From: Candidatus Methanocomedens sp.
Lineage (GTDB): Archaea; Halobacteriota; Methanosarcinia; Methanosarcinales; Methanocomedenaceae
NCBI GenBank assembly: GCA_013374385.1
Contig: QBUR01000107.1
Span: forward strand, 1-5,466
Direction of reading: 5' to 3'
DNA: 5,466 bases
In this document: positions 5,416-5,466 of the stretch, piece by piece
Layout: each line of letters begins with the position of its first letter
Numbering within the stretch: position 1 is the stretch's first letter
The notes under the pieces: model-generated
Database searches by the model: none
The model's input: only the letters and a program-made list of their open reading frames with translations
Told to the model about the DNA's origin: nothing
Made by a program: the position numbers and the translations under genes

Positions 5416-5466
5416 ACCTCCTCATTCGGTATTTATAATGTAAAATCATCTATTTAACCTATTTAA
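5416..5466 (-). promoter_or_regulatory. Promoter region and ribosome binding site of the importer operon
   Basis: On the minus strand two copies of TTAAATAG (5466-5459 and 5457-5450) lie 9 bp apart, each a fair archaeal TATA box. They would start transcription near 5438 and 5429, leaving leaders of about 20-29 nt that include GAGGAGGT (5423-5416). A third box, TATAAATA (5437-5430), is the best match to consensus but would start transcription almost at the ATG and leave out the ribosome binding site, so it is less likely. Upstream sequence lies outside the window. Confidence 0.5.

Overview
The window looks archaeal, most likely euryarchaeal and close to the Methanosarcinales/ANME-2/Methanoperedens group. 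That placement is an inference. It rests on an archaeal AMP phosphorylase whose core resembles the Methanosarcina type as I remember it, on TTTAAATA-like TATA boxes instead of bacterial -35/-10 elements, on GGTGA-type ribosome binding sites about 4-6 nt before starts, and on moderate G+C with AT-rich spacers. No rRNA, tRNA, CRISPR array or insertion sequence is visible.

Layout. Positions 1-514 hold no convincing complete gene. There may be the last codons of a gene entering from the left, then a stretch with several inverted repeats and a 10-bp direct repeat. At 515-721 (minus) lies a small 68-residue protein with a strong ribosome binding site, and at 878-1237 (plus) a 119-residue protein. 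The two diverge from a 156-bp spacer holding a promoter candidate for each, and I recognise neither. The 119-residue gene converges on the AMP phosphorylase gene (1239-2753, minus) with one base between their stop codons.

From the right edge leftwards on the minus strand runs an ABC importer operon: substrate-binding lipoprotein (4393-5409), permease (3581-4360) and ATPase (2807-3568). It is of the nitrate/sulfonate/taurine (NitT/TauT, SsuABC-like) type. The AMP phosphorylase gene follows 53 bp later in the same direction and may be co-transcribed or have its own promoter.

How the genes work together. The lipoprotein should capture a small solute outside the membrane, the permease pass it through, and the ATPase power transport; the substrate cannot be read from sequence. 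AMP phosphorylase starts the archaeal nucleotide-salvage route, AMP to ribose 1,5-bisphosphate, then ribulose 1,5-bisphosphate and 3-phosphoglycerate through form III RuBisCO. The later enzymes are not in this window. No functional link between importer and salvage enzyme is evident beyond adjacency.

I found no clear new multi-gene system. The least explained parts are the group of partly exclusive hairpins at 424-506, the inverted repeat over the predicted start site of the small gene, and the two uncharacterised divergent proteins.
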